Positions 43,514 to 61,728 of a stretch of DNA of 64,000 nucleotides are shown in pieces; the first letter of the stretch is position 1, and each line of letters begins with the position of its first letter. Source of the stretch: Eriocheir sinensis. Lineage: Eukaryota > Arthropoda > Malacostraca > Decapoda > Varunidae. A program made the translations under genes and the position numbers. The notes under the pieces were generated by a model. That model had not been told where the DNA came from. It worked only from the letters and a program-made list of their open reading frames with translations, and did not search any database. Where the stretch lies: NCBI RefSeq assembly GCF_024679095.1, contig NW_026112131.1, positions 305,001 through 369,000 of the forward strand. The letters run 5' to 3'.

Positions 43514-46500
43514 CATATTTATATTATTTAATGCTTATTTCGAATATATATTTTATCCAAATTTACGTTATTTTATGTGTATTTGTTTATATATTTTCAT
43601 ACAAATTTAGATTGTTTTATGTGTATTTTGTATATATATTTCAATAGAAATTTGCCTAATTTTATGTGTATTTTGCATAATCTATTTTGAAACAAATTTA
43701 ATTTATTTTTCTGTATTTTTTTATATATTTTTATACAAATTTAGATATTTCATTTGTATTTTGTATATATATTTTCCTACAAATATACATTCTTTCATTG
43801 GAATTTTGTTCATATATTTTGATACGAATTCACGTTATTTTATATGTATTTTGTATATATATTTTTCTACGGATTTTAATTATTTTATGTGTATTTTGTA
43901 TATACATTATCATAAAAAATTACGTTATTTTATTGTGCGTATACGTATATATTTTTATACAAATTTTATACAAATTCATGCTATTTTATGTATATTTGCA
44001 TATATATTTTCATAAAAATTTATATTATTTTATCTGTATGTTTACATATATTTCATTACAAATTTACCGTATTTTATGTTTATTTTGTATATGTATTTTA
44101 TTCAGTTTTAAATTATTTTATGGGTATTTTTGTATTTGTATTTAGGTTATTTTATGTGTATTTTCTATATATATTTTTATAGAAATTTGCGTTATTTTAT
44201 GTGTATTCTGTATATGTTTCCACATACATATTTACATTATTTTATTGTTATTTTGTTTATTTATTTTGATACGAATTACATGATTATATATGCATTTTGT
44301 ACATATTTTTTTATTTGTATTTACATTATTAATGTGTATTTTATTTATATATTTTTATACAAATTTACGTTTTTATATGTGTATTTGTATAAGTATTTTG
44401 ATACAAATTTACTTGATTTTATGTATTTTGTATATATATTTCAATTCAAATTTAGCTTATTTTGTGTGTATTTTTTGTATCTATTTTCATACAAATTTAA
44501 TTACTTCTGTGTATTTTCGTATATATTTTTATATAAATTTACGTTATTTTATTTACATTTTGTGTATTTATATTTATACAAATACACATTCTTTTATTGG
44601 AATTTTGTTTATTTATATTTATACGAATTTACATTATTTTATGTGTATTTTGTATAAATTTTTTTATACGTATTTAGTTATTTTTATGTGTATTTTGTAT
44701 ATGTTTTTTTTATAGAAATCTTCGTTATTTTATGTGTATTCGTATATATATTTTGAAACAAATTTACGTTGTTTATATGTATTTCGCATATCTATTTCAA
44801 TACAAATTTACCTTATTGTATGTGCATTTTCTATATTTATTTTAATACAAATTCAAATATTTTATGTGTATTTTGGCATATATAATTAAAAAAAAAAATG
44901 CTTTTTTTTATAGTTATTTTGCATCTTAATTTTCATACAAATTTATATTATTTTATTAATATTCTGTGTATATATTTTGATACGATTTTACATCATTCTA
45001 TTTGTGTTTTGTATATATTTTTTTATACATATTTACATTATTTAATGTGCATTTTGTATATATATTTCATACAAATTTACGTTATTTTAAATGTATTTGT
45101 GTATATATTTTCATTCAAATTTACATTATTTTAAGTGTATTTTGTATATGTATTTCAATACAAATTTACCTAATTTTATGTTTATTTTGTAAATTTATTT
45201 TCATACAAATTAAAATTATTTTTTTGATTTTTTGTATATAGTTTTATACAAATTTAGGTTATTTTATTTATTTATTTAGGCTATTTTCATACAAATACAC
45301 ATTCTTTTATTGATATTTTGTTTATTTATTTTGACGCGAATTTACATTATTTAATGAGTATTTTGTATATATATTTTTATACAAATAGATATTCTTTTAT
45401 TGATATTTTGTTTATTTATTTTAACGCGAATTTACATTATGTAATAGTGTAAATGTATTTTTATAAAAATATGCTTTATTTCATGGGTATTTTGCATCTT
45501 TATTTTCATACAAATTTACATTATTGTATTGATATTCTGCTCATTCATTTTGATACGATTTGACATTATTCTATGTGTATTTTGTATATTATTTTCATAC
45601 AGATTTACGTTATTTTATGTGTATTTGTTTATATATTTTGACTCAAATTTACAATATTTTATGGGTATTTTGTATATATATTTCAAAAAAATTACCTAGT
45701 TTTATACGTATTTTGTATATCTATTTTCATACAAATTCAAATTATTTCTATGTATTTTTGCATATATTTTAATTCAAATTTTAGTTATGTGATGTGTATT
45801 TTGTAAATTTCTTTTCATTCAAATATATACTATTTTATTGGTAATTTGGTGATTTATTTTGATACGAATTTACATTATTTTATATGTACTTTGTATATAT
45901 ATTTTTATACGCATTCACATTATTTAATATTTATTTTGAATATATATTGTTATACAAATTCATGGTATTTTATTTGTATTTGTATATATATTTTCATATA
46001 AATTTACATTATTCTATGTGTATTTTGTACAATCATATATTTCATTACAAATTTACCATATTTTATGTTTATTTTGTATATTTATTTCATTTAATATTAA
46101 ATTATTTTAGGTGTATATTTGTATTTGTATTTAGGTTATTTGATGTGTATTTTCTTTATATATTTCCATACAAAAATTACATTATTTTACTGTTATTTTG
46201 TTAATTTAATTCGATAAGAATATAAATTATTTCATAGGTATTTTGTATACATATTTTTATACGCATTTACATTATTTAATGTGTGTTTTGTACATATATT
46301 TTTATGCAAATTTACTTTATTTTATGTGCATTTTTGTATATTTATTTTTATAGAAATTTCCGTTCTTTTATGTGTATTTTGTATATGTTTTCTCATACAA
46401 ATTTATATTATTATATTACTATTTTGTTTATTTATTTTGATACGAATTACATTATTATATGTGTATTTTGTACATATCATTTATACGTATTTATATTATT

Positions 46501-47134
46501 TAATGTGTATATTGTTTATATATTTTTATACAAATTTACGTTATTATATGTGTATTTGTATAAATAGTTTGATACAAATTTACATTATTTTATGTATTTT
46601 GTATATATATTTCAATTCAAATTTAGCTTATTTTAAGTGTATTTTGTATATCTATTTTCATAAAAATTAAAAAAACTTTTGTGTATTTTTGTTTAAAGTT
46701 TTATACAAATTTACGTTATTTTATGTGTATTTTGTATAATATTATTTATACAAATACTCATTCTTTTATTGGTATTTTGTTTATCTATTTTTATACTTAT
46801 TTACTTCATTTTATGTGTATTTTGTATATATATTTTAATAGAAATCTACGTTATTTTGTGTATTCGTATATATATTTTGAAACAAATTTACATTGTTTTA
46901 TATGTATTTTGCATATCTATTTCAATACAAATTTACCTTAATGAAAGTGTATTTTGTATATTTATTTTCATACAAATTAAATTATTTTATGTGTATTTTT
47001 GTATATATATTTTTATGCAAATATTCGTTATTATATGAGTATTTTGCATCTTTATTTTCATACAAATTTACATTATTGTATTGATATTCTGTTTATTTAT
47101 TTTGAAACAATTTAACATTATTCTATGTGTATTT

Positions 47135-47276
<142 letters not shown>

Positions 47277-50158
47277 CATATTTACATTATTAAATGTTTA
47301 TTTTGTATATATATTTGATCCAAATTTACGTTATTTTATGTGTATTTGTTTATATATTTTTTTACAAATTTACATTATTTTATGTGTATTTTGTATATGT
47401 ATTTCAATACAAATTTGCCTAATTTTATGTGTATTTTGCATATCTATTTTCAAAGAAATTTAAACAATTTTTGTGTTTTTTTGTATATATTTTTATACAA
47501 ATTTTAGTTATTTTATTTGTATTTTGTATATATATTTTCCTACATATATACGTATACGTTGAAATACATATATATAGATTATTTCATAGGTATTTTGTAT
47601 ACATATTTTTATACGCATTTACATTATTTAAAATGTGTTTTGTATATATATTTTTATGCAAATTTACTAAATTTTATGTGCCTTTTTGTACATATATTTT
47701 TTATAGAAATTTGCGTTATTTTATGTGTATTTTGTATATGTTTTCTCATACAAATTTACATTATTTTATTCGTATTTTGTTAATTTATTTTGATAAGAAA
47801 TACATTATTAAATGTGAATTTAAAAAAAAAAATTTACGTATTTTCATTATTTAATGAGTATTTTTTTTTTCTACAAACTCACTTTATTATATGTGCATTT
47901 TTACAAATATTTTGATACAAATTTACATTATTTTATGTACTTTGTATATATATTTCAATTCAAATTTAGCTTATTTTAAGTGTATTTTGTATATCTATTT
48001 TCATACAAATTTAATTACTTCTGTGTATTTTTGTGTATAGTTTTAAACAAATTTACATTATTTAATGTGTATTTTGTATATTTATATTTATACAAATACA
48101 CATTCTTTTATTGGTATTTTGTTTATTTATTTTGATACGAATTTACATTCTTTTATGTGTGTTTTGTATACATTTTTTTATACGTATTTACTTAATTTTA
48201 AGTGTATTTTGTATATATATTTTTATAGAAATCTACCTTATTTCATGTGTATTCGTATATATATTTTCAAACAAATTTACTTTTTTATGAGTATTTTCTA
48301 TATGTATTTCAATACAAATTTTCCTAGTTTTATGTGTATTTTGCATATCTATTTCCAAACAAATTTAATTTATTTTTGTGTATTTTTGTATTTTAGTTCT
48401 TTTATATGTATTTTGTATATATATTTTCCTACAAATATACATTCTTTTATTGGAATTTTGTTAATTTTTTTTTATACGAATTTACATTATTTTATGTGTA
48501 TTTTGTATATATAATTTTCTACGTATATAAATTATATTATATGTATTTTGTATATACATTTTCATAAAAATTTACGTTATTTTATTGTGTATATTCGTAT
48601 ATATTTTGATACAAATTTTATACAAATTCATGTTATTTTATGTTTATTTGTATATATATTTTCATACAAATTTATATTATTTTATGTGTATTTTTACATT
48701 TATTTCATTATTAATTTATCTTTTTTAATGTTTATTTTGATTATTTATTTCATTAAATTTTAAGTTATTTTATGTGTATATTTGCAATTGTATTTAGGTT
48801 ATTTTATATTTATTTTTTATATATATTTTCATTCAAAATTACAATATTTTATCGGTATTTTCTTAATTTAATTCGATACGAATTTAGATTATTTCATAGG
48901 TATTTTGTATAAATATTTTTATACTCATTTACATTATCTAATGTGTGTTTTGTATATATATTTTTATGCAAATTTATTTCATGTGCATTTCTGTACATAT
49001 ATTTTTTTAGAAATTTACGTTATTTTATGTGTATTTTGTATATGTTTTCTCATACAAATTTACATTATTTTATTGGTACTTTGTTTATTTATTTTCATAC
49101 GAATTACATGATTATATGTGTATTTTGTATATATATTTTTTATATGTATTTACATTATTTAATGTGTATTTTGTTTATATATTTTTATACAAATTTACGT
49201 TATTATATGTGTATTTGTATAAATATTTTGATACAAATTTGCTTTATTTTATGTATCTTGTATATATATTTCAATTCCAATTTAGCTTATTTTGCGTGTA
49301 TTTTATATATCTATTTCCATACAAATTTAATTATTTCTGTGTATTTTTGTATATAGTATTATATAAATTTACGATATTTTATGCGTATTTTTTATATTTA
49401 TATTTATACAAATACACATTCTTTTATTGGTATTTTGTTTATTTATATAGATACGATTTTACATTATTTTATGTGTATTTTGTATACATTTTTTTATACG
49501 TAGTTACTTCATTTTATGTGTATTTTGTATATATATTTTCATAGAAATCTACGTTATTTTATGTGTACTCGTTTTTATACTTTGAAACAAATTTACATTG
49601 TTTGATATGTATTTTGCATATCTATTTCAATACAAATTTAAATTAGTGTATGTGTATTTTGTATAATTATATAATTACAAATTTTTTTTTTTATGTGTAT
49701 TTTAGTATATATATTAAAAAAAAGCGTTATTTTATGTTTTTTTTTCTTTATTTACATTATTTTATTTATTATTATTTATTTACAATATTCTATTTGTGTT
49801 TTCTCTATATTTTTTTTATACTTATTTACATTATTTAGTTTGTATTTTGTATATATATTTTATACAAATTTACGTTATTTCTAGTGTATTTGTTTATGTA
49901 TTTTCATTCAAATTTACATTATTTTATGTGTATTTTGTATACGTATTTCAACACAAATTTACCTAATTTTATGTGTATTTTGTATATTTATTTTCATACA
50001 AGTTTAAAATATTTTTGTGTATTTTTGTATATATTTTTATACAAATTTAGGTTATTTTATGTGTGTTTTATATATCTATTTTCATACAAATACACATTCT
50101 TTTATCGATATTTTGTTTATTTATTTTGACGCGAATTTATATTATTTAATGTGTATTT

Positions 50159-50273
<115 letters not shown>

Positions 50274-50793
50274 TTATTTATTTATTTATACGTATTTACA
50301 TCATTTCAGGTGTATTTTGTATATATATTTCTATAGAAATCTACGTTATTTTATGTGTGTTCGTATATATATTTTGAAACAAATTTACACTGTTTTATGT
50401 GTATTTAGCATATTTTTTCAATACAAATTTACCTTATTGTATGTGCATTTTGTATATTAATTTTAATACAAATTTAATTATTCTATGTGTATTTTTGTAT
50501 ATGTAATTTTATAAAAATATGCTTTATTTAATGGGTATTTTGCATCTTTATTTTCATACAAATTTACATTATTTTATTGATACTCTGTGTATTTGTTTTG
50601 ATAGGATTTTACATTATTCTATGAGTATTTTGTATATATATTTTATACAAATGTACATTATTTTATGTGTATTTGTTTTCATTTCATGCAAATTTACATT
50701 ATTTTATGTTTAGTTTGTACATGTATTTAAATACAAATTTAACTAATAATATGTGTATTTTGTATATCTATTTTCATACAAATTGAAATATTT

Positions 50794-50989
<196 letters not shown>

Positions 50990-51632
50990 AGAAAATGCGT
51001 TATTTTATGGGTATTTTGCATCTTTATTTTCATACAATTTTACATTATTTTATTAATATTCTGTGCATTTATTTTGATACGATTTTACCATATTCTATTT
51101 GTGTTTTGTATATATTTTTTTCATTCATATTTGCATTATTTAATTTGTATTTTGTATATATATCTCATACAAATTTACGTTATTTAAGGTGTATTTGTAT
51201 ATATATTTTCATTCAAATTTACATTATTTTTTGTGTATTTTGTATATGTATTTCAATACAAATTTACCTAATTTTATGTGTGTTTTGTATATTTATTTTC
51301 ATACAAATTTAAATTATTTTTGTGTATTTTTGTATGTTTTTTTTATATATATTTTTATAGAAAATTACGTTTTTTTATGTGTATTCGTGTATATATTTTG
51401 AAAAAAATTACCTTGTTTTATGTGTGATTTGCATATCTATTTCAATACAAATTTGCCATATTGTTTGTTCATTTTGTATATTAATTTTAATACAAAATAT
51501 GCTTTATTTTATGGGTATTTTGCATCTTTATTTTCATATAAATTTATATTATTTTATTGACATTCTGTGTATTTATTTTGATACAATTTTACATTATTCC
51601 ATGTGTATTATGTATATATATTTTATAAAAAT

Positions 51633-52474
51633 GTAAGCTAAATTTGAATTGAGATATATATACAAAATACATAAAATAATGTAAATTTGTATCAAAATAT
51701 TTATACAAATGCACATATAATAACGTATTTTTTTTTTAAATATATAAACAAAATACACATTAAATAATGTAAATACGTATAAAAAAATATGTACAAAATA
51801 CACATATAATCATGTAATTCGTATCAAAATAAATAAACAAAATACCAATAAAATAACATAAATTTGTGTGAGAAAACATATACAAAATACACATAAAATA
51901 ACGCAAATTTCTATAAAAAATATATGTACAAAAATTCACATAAAATAAAGTAAATTTGCATAAAAATATATATAAAAAACATACATTAGATAATGTAAAT
52001 GAGTAAAAAAATATGTATACAAAATATCTATGAAATAATCTAAATTCGTATCGAATTAAATTAAGAAAATACTAATAAAATAATGTAATTTTGGATGAAA
52101 ATATATATAGAAAATACATATAAAATAACCTAAATACAAATACAAATATACACATCAAATAATTTAAAATTAAATGAAATAAATATAAAAAATAAACATA
52201 CAATTAGGTAAATTTGTAATGAAATAAATGTAAAAATACACAAAAAATAATAGAAATTTGTATGAAAATATATATACAAATACACATAAAGTCACATGAA
52301 TTTGTATAAAATTTGTATCAAAATATATACGAATACACACAATAAAATGACGTATTTTTTTATGAAAATATATACAAAATACACATAAAATAATGTTAAT
52401 GCGTAGAAAAATATATATACAAAATACACATAAAATAATGTAAATATGTAAGGAAAATATATACAAAATACACC
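51633..52474 (-). repeat. AT-rich ~45-bp tandem repeat, minus orientation
   Basis: Orientation flips inside AAAATGTAAGCTAAATTTG. The array runs to the TA target site of the inverted-repeat element. Confidence 0.85.
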
Positions 52475-52476
52475 TA

Positions 52477-52998
52477 CTATGCATTTCAGCGGCAGACAAA
52501 CGGTGTTTTTTGCAGATATCTCCTAAACTAATCGTTGGATGAGTATGATATTTCAGCACACTACCTTGAACATCCGTTCGTAATTTTTGGTTAACATACC
52601 ATATTGCTATATGTGTTATGTGAGGAGTTTACTGAGTGATATTACGCCTAATCCAGTCATCATATCAAAGGTGTTACACAGAATCGGACGAGTGTGGGGT
52701 ACTCGTCTAACCCCTCCACCACCACCACCACCACCCTGAAGAACCCCCAGACCACTCCTTCTTTACCCCAGTATCACATGACCCTCTTCCCCTCCCCCCC
52801 TACTCACACCATCAGCCTTCCACCTGTTATTTTTTTTCCCTATTGTAATTACATACGTATAGGTATAATAGTTACATACGTCAGTATGTACATACATATC
52901 ATACATTAATAATATTATCTAATACAATTGCTGGTATATGTGGACATGAAAACCAGACTGGGTCAAACGACCGTTAAAGCAATAGCTAATTCCGCTGT

Positions 52999-53035
<37 letters not shown>

Positions 53036-53784
53036 TTACGCATTATACACATATGTATAGATTAAGAAAAATATATGCAGTTTATAATTTTTTGATAACA
53101 TGAATATACAACAAACAAGTCAACAAAATAATATTATATATAAACTGGACCACTTTTTATGATCAATAGGCAGACAGTACGCAATAAGAGTATCAACTTT
53201 TCCTAACAGTAGAAGGTCCAAGTCACAGGTAATTCCAGCACATCATGTTCACGTGGTTGACCATAACGACTGCAAACATGGCTCTCCTATATACTACACG
53301 TAAACGTGCTGTTGTACAGTAATTATCAACGTGAACCACTTCTTGCCTTCATGAAATTGTACCATACTCTTAGGAAATAATCATATCTATACATACACAC
53401 TTACAGAACATTATAATGTATAAATACAGTAGTGGGAGAAGTAGGGAGGGGCACAGGAGTGAGGAAGGCGAGAAGCAAGGAAGAGGAGGAGGGATAAAGA
53501 GGCGGGGGACTTCGAGCCGGGGAGACGTAGTAGTGGTTAGGAATGGTTTGGGTGGGTGTGTGGTGGGGGGCACACTTTCATTCGAATGCGTGAACATGAC
53601 TCGTCGGCTTTGTGTTATTTTTCACGAGTAAACTCCTCACATAACATATATAGCAATGTGGTATGTTAACCAAAAATTACGAACGGATGTTCAAGGTAGT
53701 GTGTTGAAATATCATACTCATCCAACGATTCGTTTAGGAGATATCTGCAAAAAACACCGTTTGTCCACCGCTGAAATGCATAGT
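52477..53784. mobile_element. Non-autonomous DNA transposon with ~157-bp inverted repeats and TA target duplication
   Basis: Left inverted repeat 52477-52633, right 53627-53784; both begin CTATGCATTTCAGCGG and match with a few differences. Flanked by TA on both sides (52475-52476, 53785-53786). The empty site is seen in the same array: AATACACATAGAATAATG occurs at about 35115 and 54471, which is the flanks joined with one TA. TA duplication suggests the Tc1/mariner group or another TA-specific family. The interior (about 990 bp) has no transposase-like frame. It holds a CCA repeat near 52713-52735, a (CT)n at 53003-53031 and unrecognised sequence. Confidence 0.85.
53003..53031. repeat. (CT)n microsatellite
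   Basis: Short CT run inside the inverted-repeat element. Confidence 0.9.
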
Positions 53785-53786
53785 AG

Positions 53787-56640
<2,854 letters not shown>

Positions 56641-56714
56641 AGTGAGGAGCGAGGGAGGATTAGATACCGTAGGAGAGGATTATGGATGTAAGTGGCGACA
56701 TCTCGTGAGAACGG

Positions 56715-57151
<437 letters not shown>

Positions 57152-57201
<50 letters not shown>
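57152..57201. repeat. (GT)n microsatellite
   Basis: About 50 bp of GT after AAAACGT. Confidence 0.95.
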
Positions 57202-57202
<1 letters not shown>

Positions 57203-57362
57203 GCATTATACGTATGTGCCAGACAAGTGATTGGGGGCAAATCCTCTCACACTGAAGGCTTCTTCGTAATGGCAGTGACCGACGGCAGTTCCGCGGAATC
57301 TGCAATTTGTGTTCGGCTTTCGGGGCACCGCGGCGTTTAACCTCGCTGATGACACGGGGGTC

Positions 57363-58016
57363 GAGGAAAGCGTTTTTAGGATAATGAAAGGATAAAACGA
57401 TGTATGTTAGATGTATTAAGATTGTCAGATTAAGCAAGAAAAGACAAAATTTATTCTTGTCATTTGGTTAAGGAAAGTAATTTTAGGATAATGAAAGGAG
57501 AAGATGATGTAGTATATTAGATGTGGGTTTGTCAGGTTAGGCAAGAAAAGACAGGAAATTTATATTTGTCATTTGGTTAAGGAAGGTAATTTTAGGATAA
57601 TGAAAGAAGAAGATGATGTAGTATATTAGATGTGGGTTTGTCAGGTTAGGCAAGAAAAGACAGGAAATTTATATTTGTCATTTGGTTAAGGAAGGTAATT
57701 TTAGGATAATGAAAGGAGAAGATGATGTAGTATATTAGATGTGGGTTTGTCAGGTTAGGCAAGAAAAGACAGGAAATTTATATTTGTCATTTGGTTAAGG
57801 AAAGTAATTTTAGGATAATGAAAGGAGAAGATGATGTAGTATATTAGATGTTGGTTTGTCGGGTTAGGCAAGAAAAGACAGGAAATTTATATTTGTCATT
57901 TGGTTAAGGAACGTGGTTTTATATAATGAAAGGAGACGATGTACGTCTGTTAGATGTTGGTTTGTCAGGTTAGGCAAGAAAAGACAGGAAATTTATACTT
58001 GTCATTTGGTTAAGTT
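57363..58016. repeat. 109-bp minisatellite, about 6 copies
   Basis: CATTTGGTTAAGGAA recurs at 57461, 57570, 57679, 57788 and 57897, each 109 bp apart, then CATTTGGTTAAG at 58003 after 106. The first copy is the most diverged, and the middle copies are almost identical. No open frame is preserved across units. Confidence 0.92.
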
Positions 58017-58128
58017 ATTATTAGGTAAAGGGTTGGTTGTAGTTATAGTTAGGCAGTTGTAGTTATTATACATACACTAATTTGTACGAAGAGAGAGATA
58101 ATAAAACAAGGAAGAAAAGAATAGCTCC

Positions 58129-58465
<337 letters not shown>

Positions 58466-58466
<1 letters not shown>

Positions 58467-58789
58467 TCGGTACACACGTCAAAAAATCATATTCGGAATT
58501 CCTTTTACTTCCATGTCTGAGACTGTAATGGCGGCCGTTGAAGTTCCGCCGTGGAAAATGATGGACGGAAGGGAGAGACTCACACATACACATTTCACGC
58601 AGATTTTAGAAAGAGATATATTCAGCGCATCAATGAACTGCGGGTCCAGACTGGAGGGTCGGGCGGGAGGGGGGCAGACACGAGAGGCGAGAAGAGGCGA
58701 AGCGCTGGTTTGACACTTGACACCCACCACTCATACACTATTGACCGCGCTGGTTCACTCTGCCTATAGGAGAGTTGGAGCATAAGGTT
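58466..58789. other. Unrecognised sequence
   Basis: Mixed-composition stretch; short open frames on both strands show no family features. Confidence 0.5.
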
Positions 58790-59255
58790 GTCTGGGAATA
58801 TTGCAAAAGGCTGTCTCTAAATGTGTAAGTGTGAACCCTGAAAGAACAGCATATATACGTCCTCTCTGCCTATAGGGAGGTGAGAGGATAAGGTTGTCTG
58901 GGAATATTGCGAAAGGTTGTCACTGAATGGGTATGTGGTAAGCATTATACATCCTCTCTGGCTAAAGGAAGGTGAGAGCATAAGGTTATCTACGCATGGG
59001 GAAGTATGGACTGTCTAAGAGCAAAATATGTCCGCATTGTCTATAGAAAGGTGAGAGCATAAGGTTGTCTGGGAAAACTGCGAAAGGTTGTCTCTGAATG
59101 AGTAAGTGGTAAGCATATATACGTCCTCTCTGGCTAAAGGAAGGTGAGAGCATAAGGTTATCTACAAATGGGGAAGTATGGACTGTCTAAGAGCAAAATA
59201 TGTCCGCTTTGTCTACGGAAGGGTGAGAGCATCAGGTTGTCTATGAATGATGTCT
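58790..59255. repeat. Two-part higher-order minisatellite (172-bp unit)
   Basis: Subunits begin near TCCTCTCTGCCTATAG (58860), TCCTCTCTGGCTAAAG (58952), TCCGCATTGTCTATAG (59031), TCCTCTCTGGCTAAAG (59124) and TCCGCTTTGTCTACGG (59203). Steps of 92, 79, 93 and 79 bp give a 172-bp dimer. Each contains GTGAGAGCATAAGGTT or a variant. Confidence 0.85.
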
Positions 59256-59289
59256 GTGAATGGGCGTGTGAAAGAAAGAAAAATGTTAT

Positions 59290-59720
59290 GTAAGCAAAAA
59301 AGAATACGGAATAATTTCAAGAGATAAAAACTGAATATTGATAGTCTTACCCCTTTGAAAATAAGCATAGTGGCGTTATTACTGTACACACATGTAAACA
59401 ATCAACTGGCAGCGAGTTTGTTCCGTGTAAGAAAAGAACACTAAATGATTTCAAGAGATAAAAACTGGAATATCGATAGCCTTACCCCTTGAAAATAAAC
59501 ATAGTGGCGTTATTACCGTACCCAAACGTAAACAATCAACTGCCAGCGAGATTGATGCCTCTTATAGTGCGTGGAAGATAACAGGGACATTATGAAGTGC
59601 AAGAAAATAATATGGAATGCTTCGAGACATAAAAACCTAATATTGATAGTTTTTCCATTTCAAAATAAGCACAGAGTCGTTACTACTCTACCCAAGCACG
59701 AACAACCAACTGGCAGCGAG
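59290..59720. repeat. Diverged repeat, three copies of ~135-180 bp
   Basis: TTCAAGAGATAAAAACTG at 59316 and 59450 and TTCGAGACATAAAAACCT at 59631, each followed by a GATAG..TT(A)CC block and ending in CAATCAACTGGCAGCGAG or similar. Confidence 0.75.
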
Positions 59721-61278
<1,558 letters not shown>

Positions 61279-61473
61279 CCATTCCCTTTCCTTGAGTTTT
61301 CCATTCCTTTTCCTTGAGTTTTCCATTCCGTTTCCTTGAGTTTTCCATTCCTTTTCCTTGAGTTTTCCATTCATTTTCCTTGAGTTTTCCATTCATTTTC
61401 CTTGAGTTTTCCATTCCTTTTCCTTGAGTTTTCCATTCCTTTTCCTTGAGTTTTCCATTCCTTTTGCTCTCCC
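61279..61473. repeat. 22-bp minisatellite, about 9 copies
   Basis: Unit CCATTCCTTTTCCTTGAG plus TTTT, nearly perfect; variants have CATTCA or CATTCCG. The minus-strand Lys/Glu-rich frames here are translations of it. Confidence 0.93.
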
Positions 61474-61660
61474 AGAACGTCTCCGCCATCACAAGCTTCC
61501 TTTCTGCACTCTTCCTTACTCTCCAACCTCCTTAGCACATCTTCATGCTCCATCTCCTTCTTTATACTTCCTCCTCCTTCTCCTCCTCCTCTTCTCTCCT
61601 CTTCCTGCACTTCCATTGACGTTTCCTCTTTCCGGATGTCCTCTTAGAAAATTCCCCGGT

Positions 61661-61662
<2 letters not shown>
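61474..61662. other. Pyrimidine-rich sequence
   Basis: CTC/TCC-rich stretch between two simple repeats; nothing else seen. Confidence 0.5.

Positions 61663-61724
<62 letters not shown>
61663..61724. repeat. (GT)n microsatellite
   Basis: About 62 bp of GT after CCGGTAC. Confidence 0.95.

Positions 61725-61728
<4 letters not shown>

Noticed and set aside
57363..58016. CRISPR-like array
   Set aside because: The units are contiguous 109-bp repeats without unique spacers, in a eukaryotic context.
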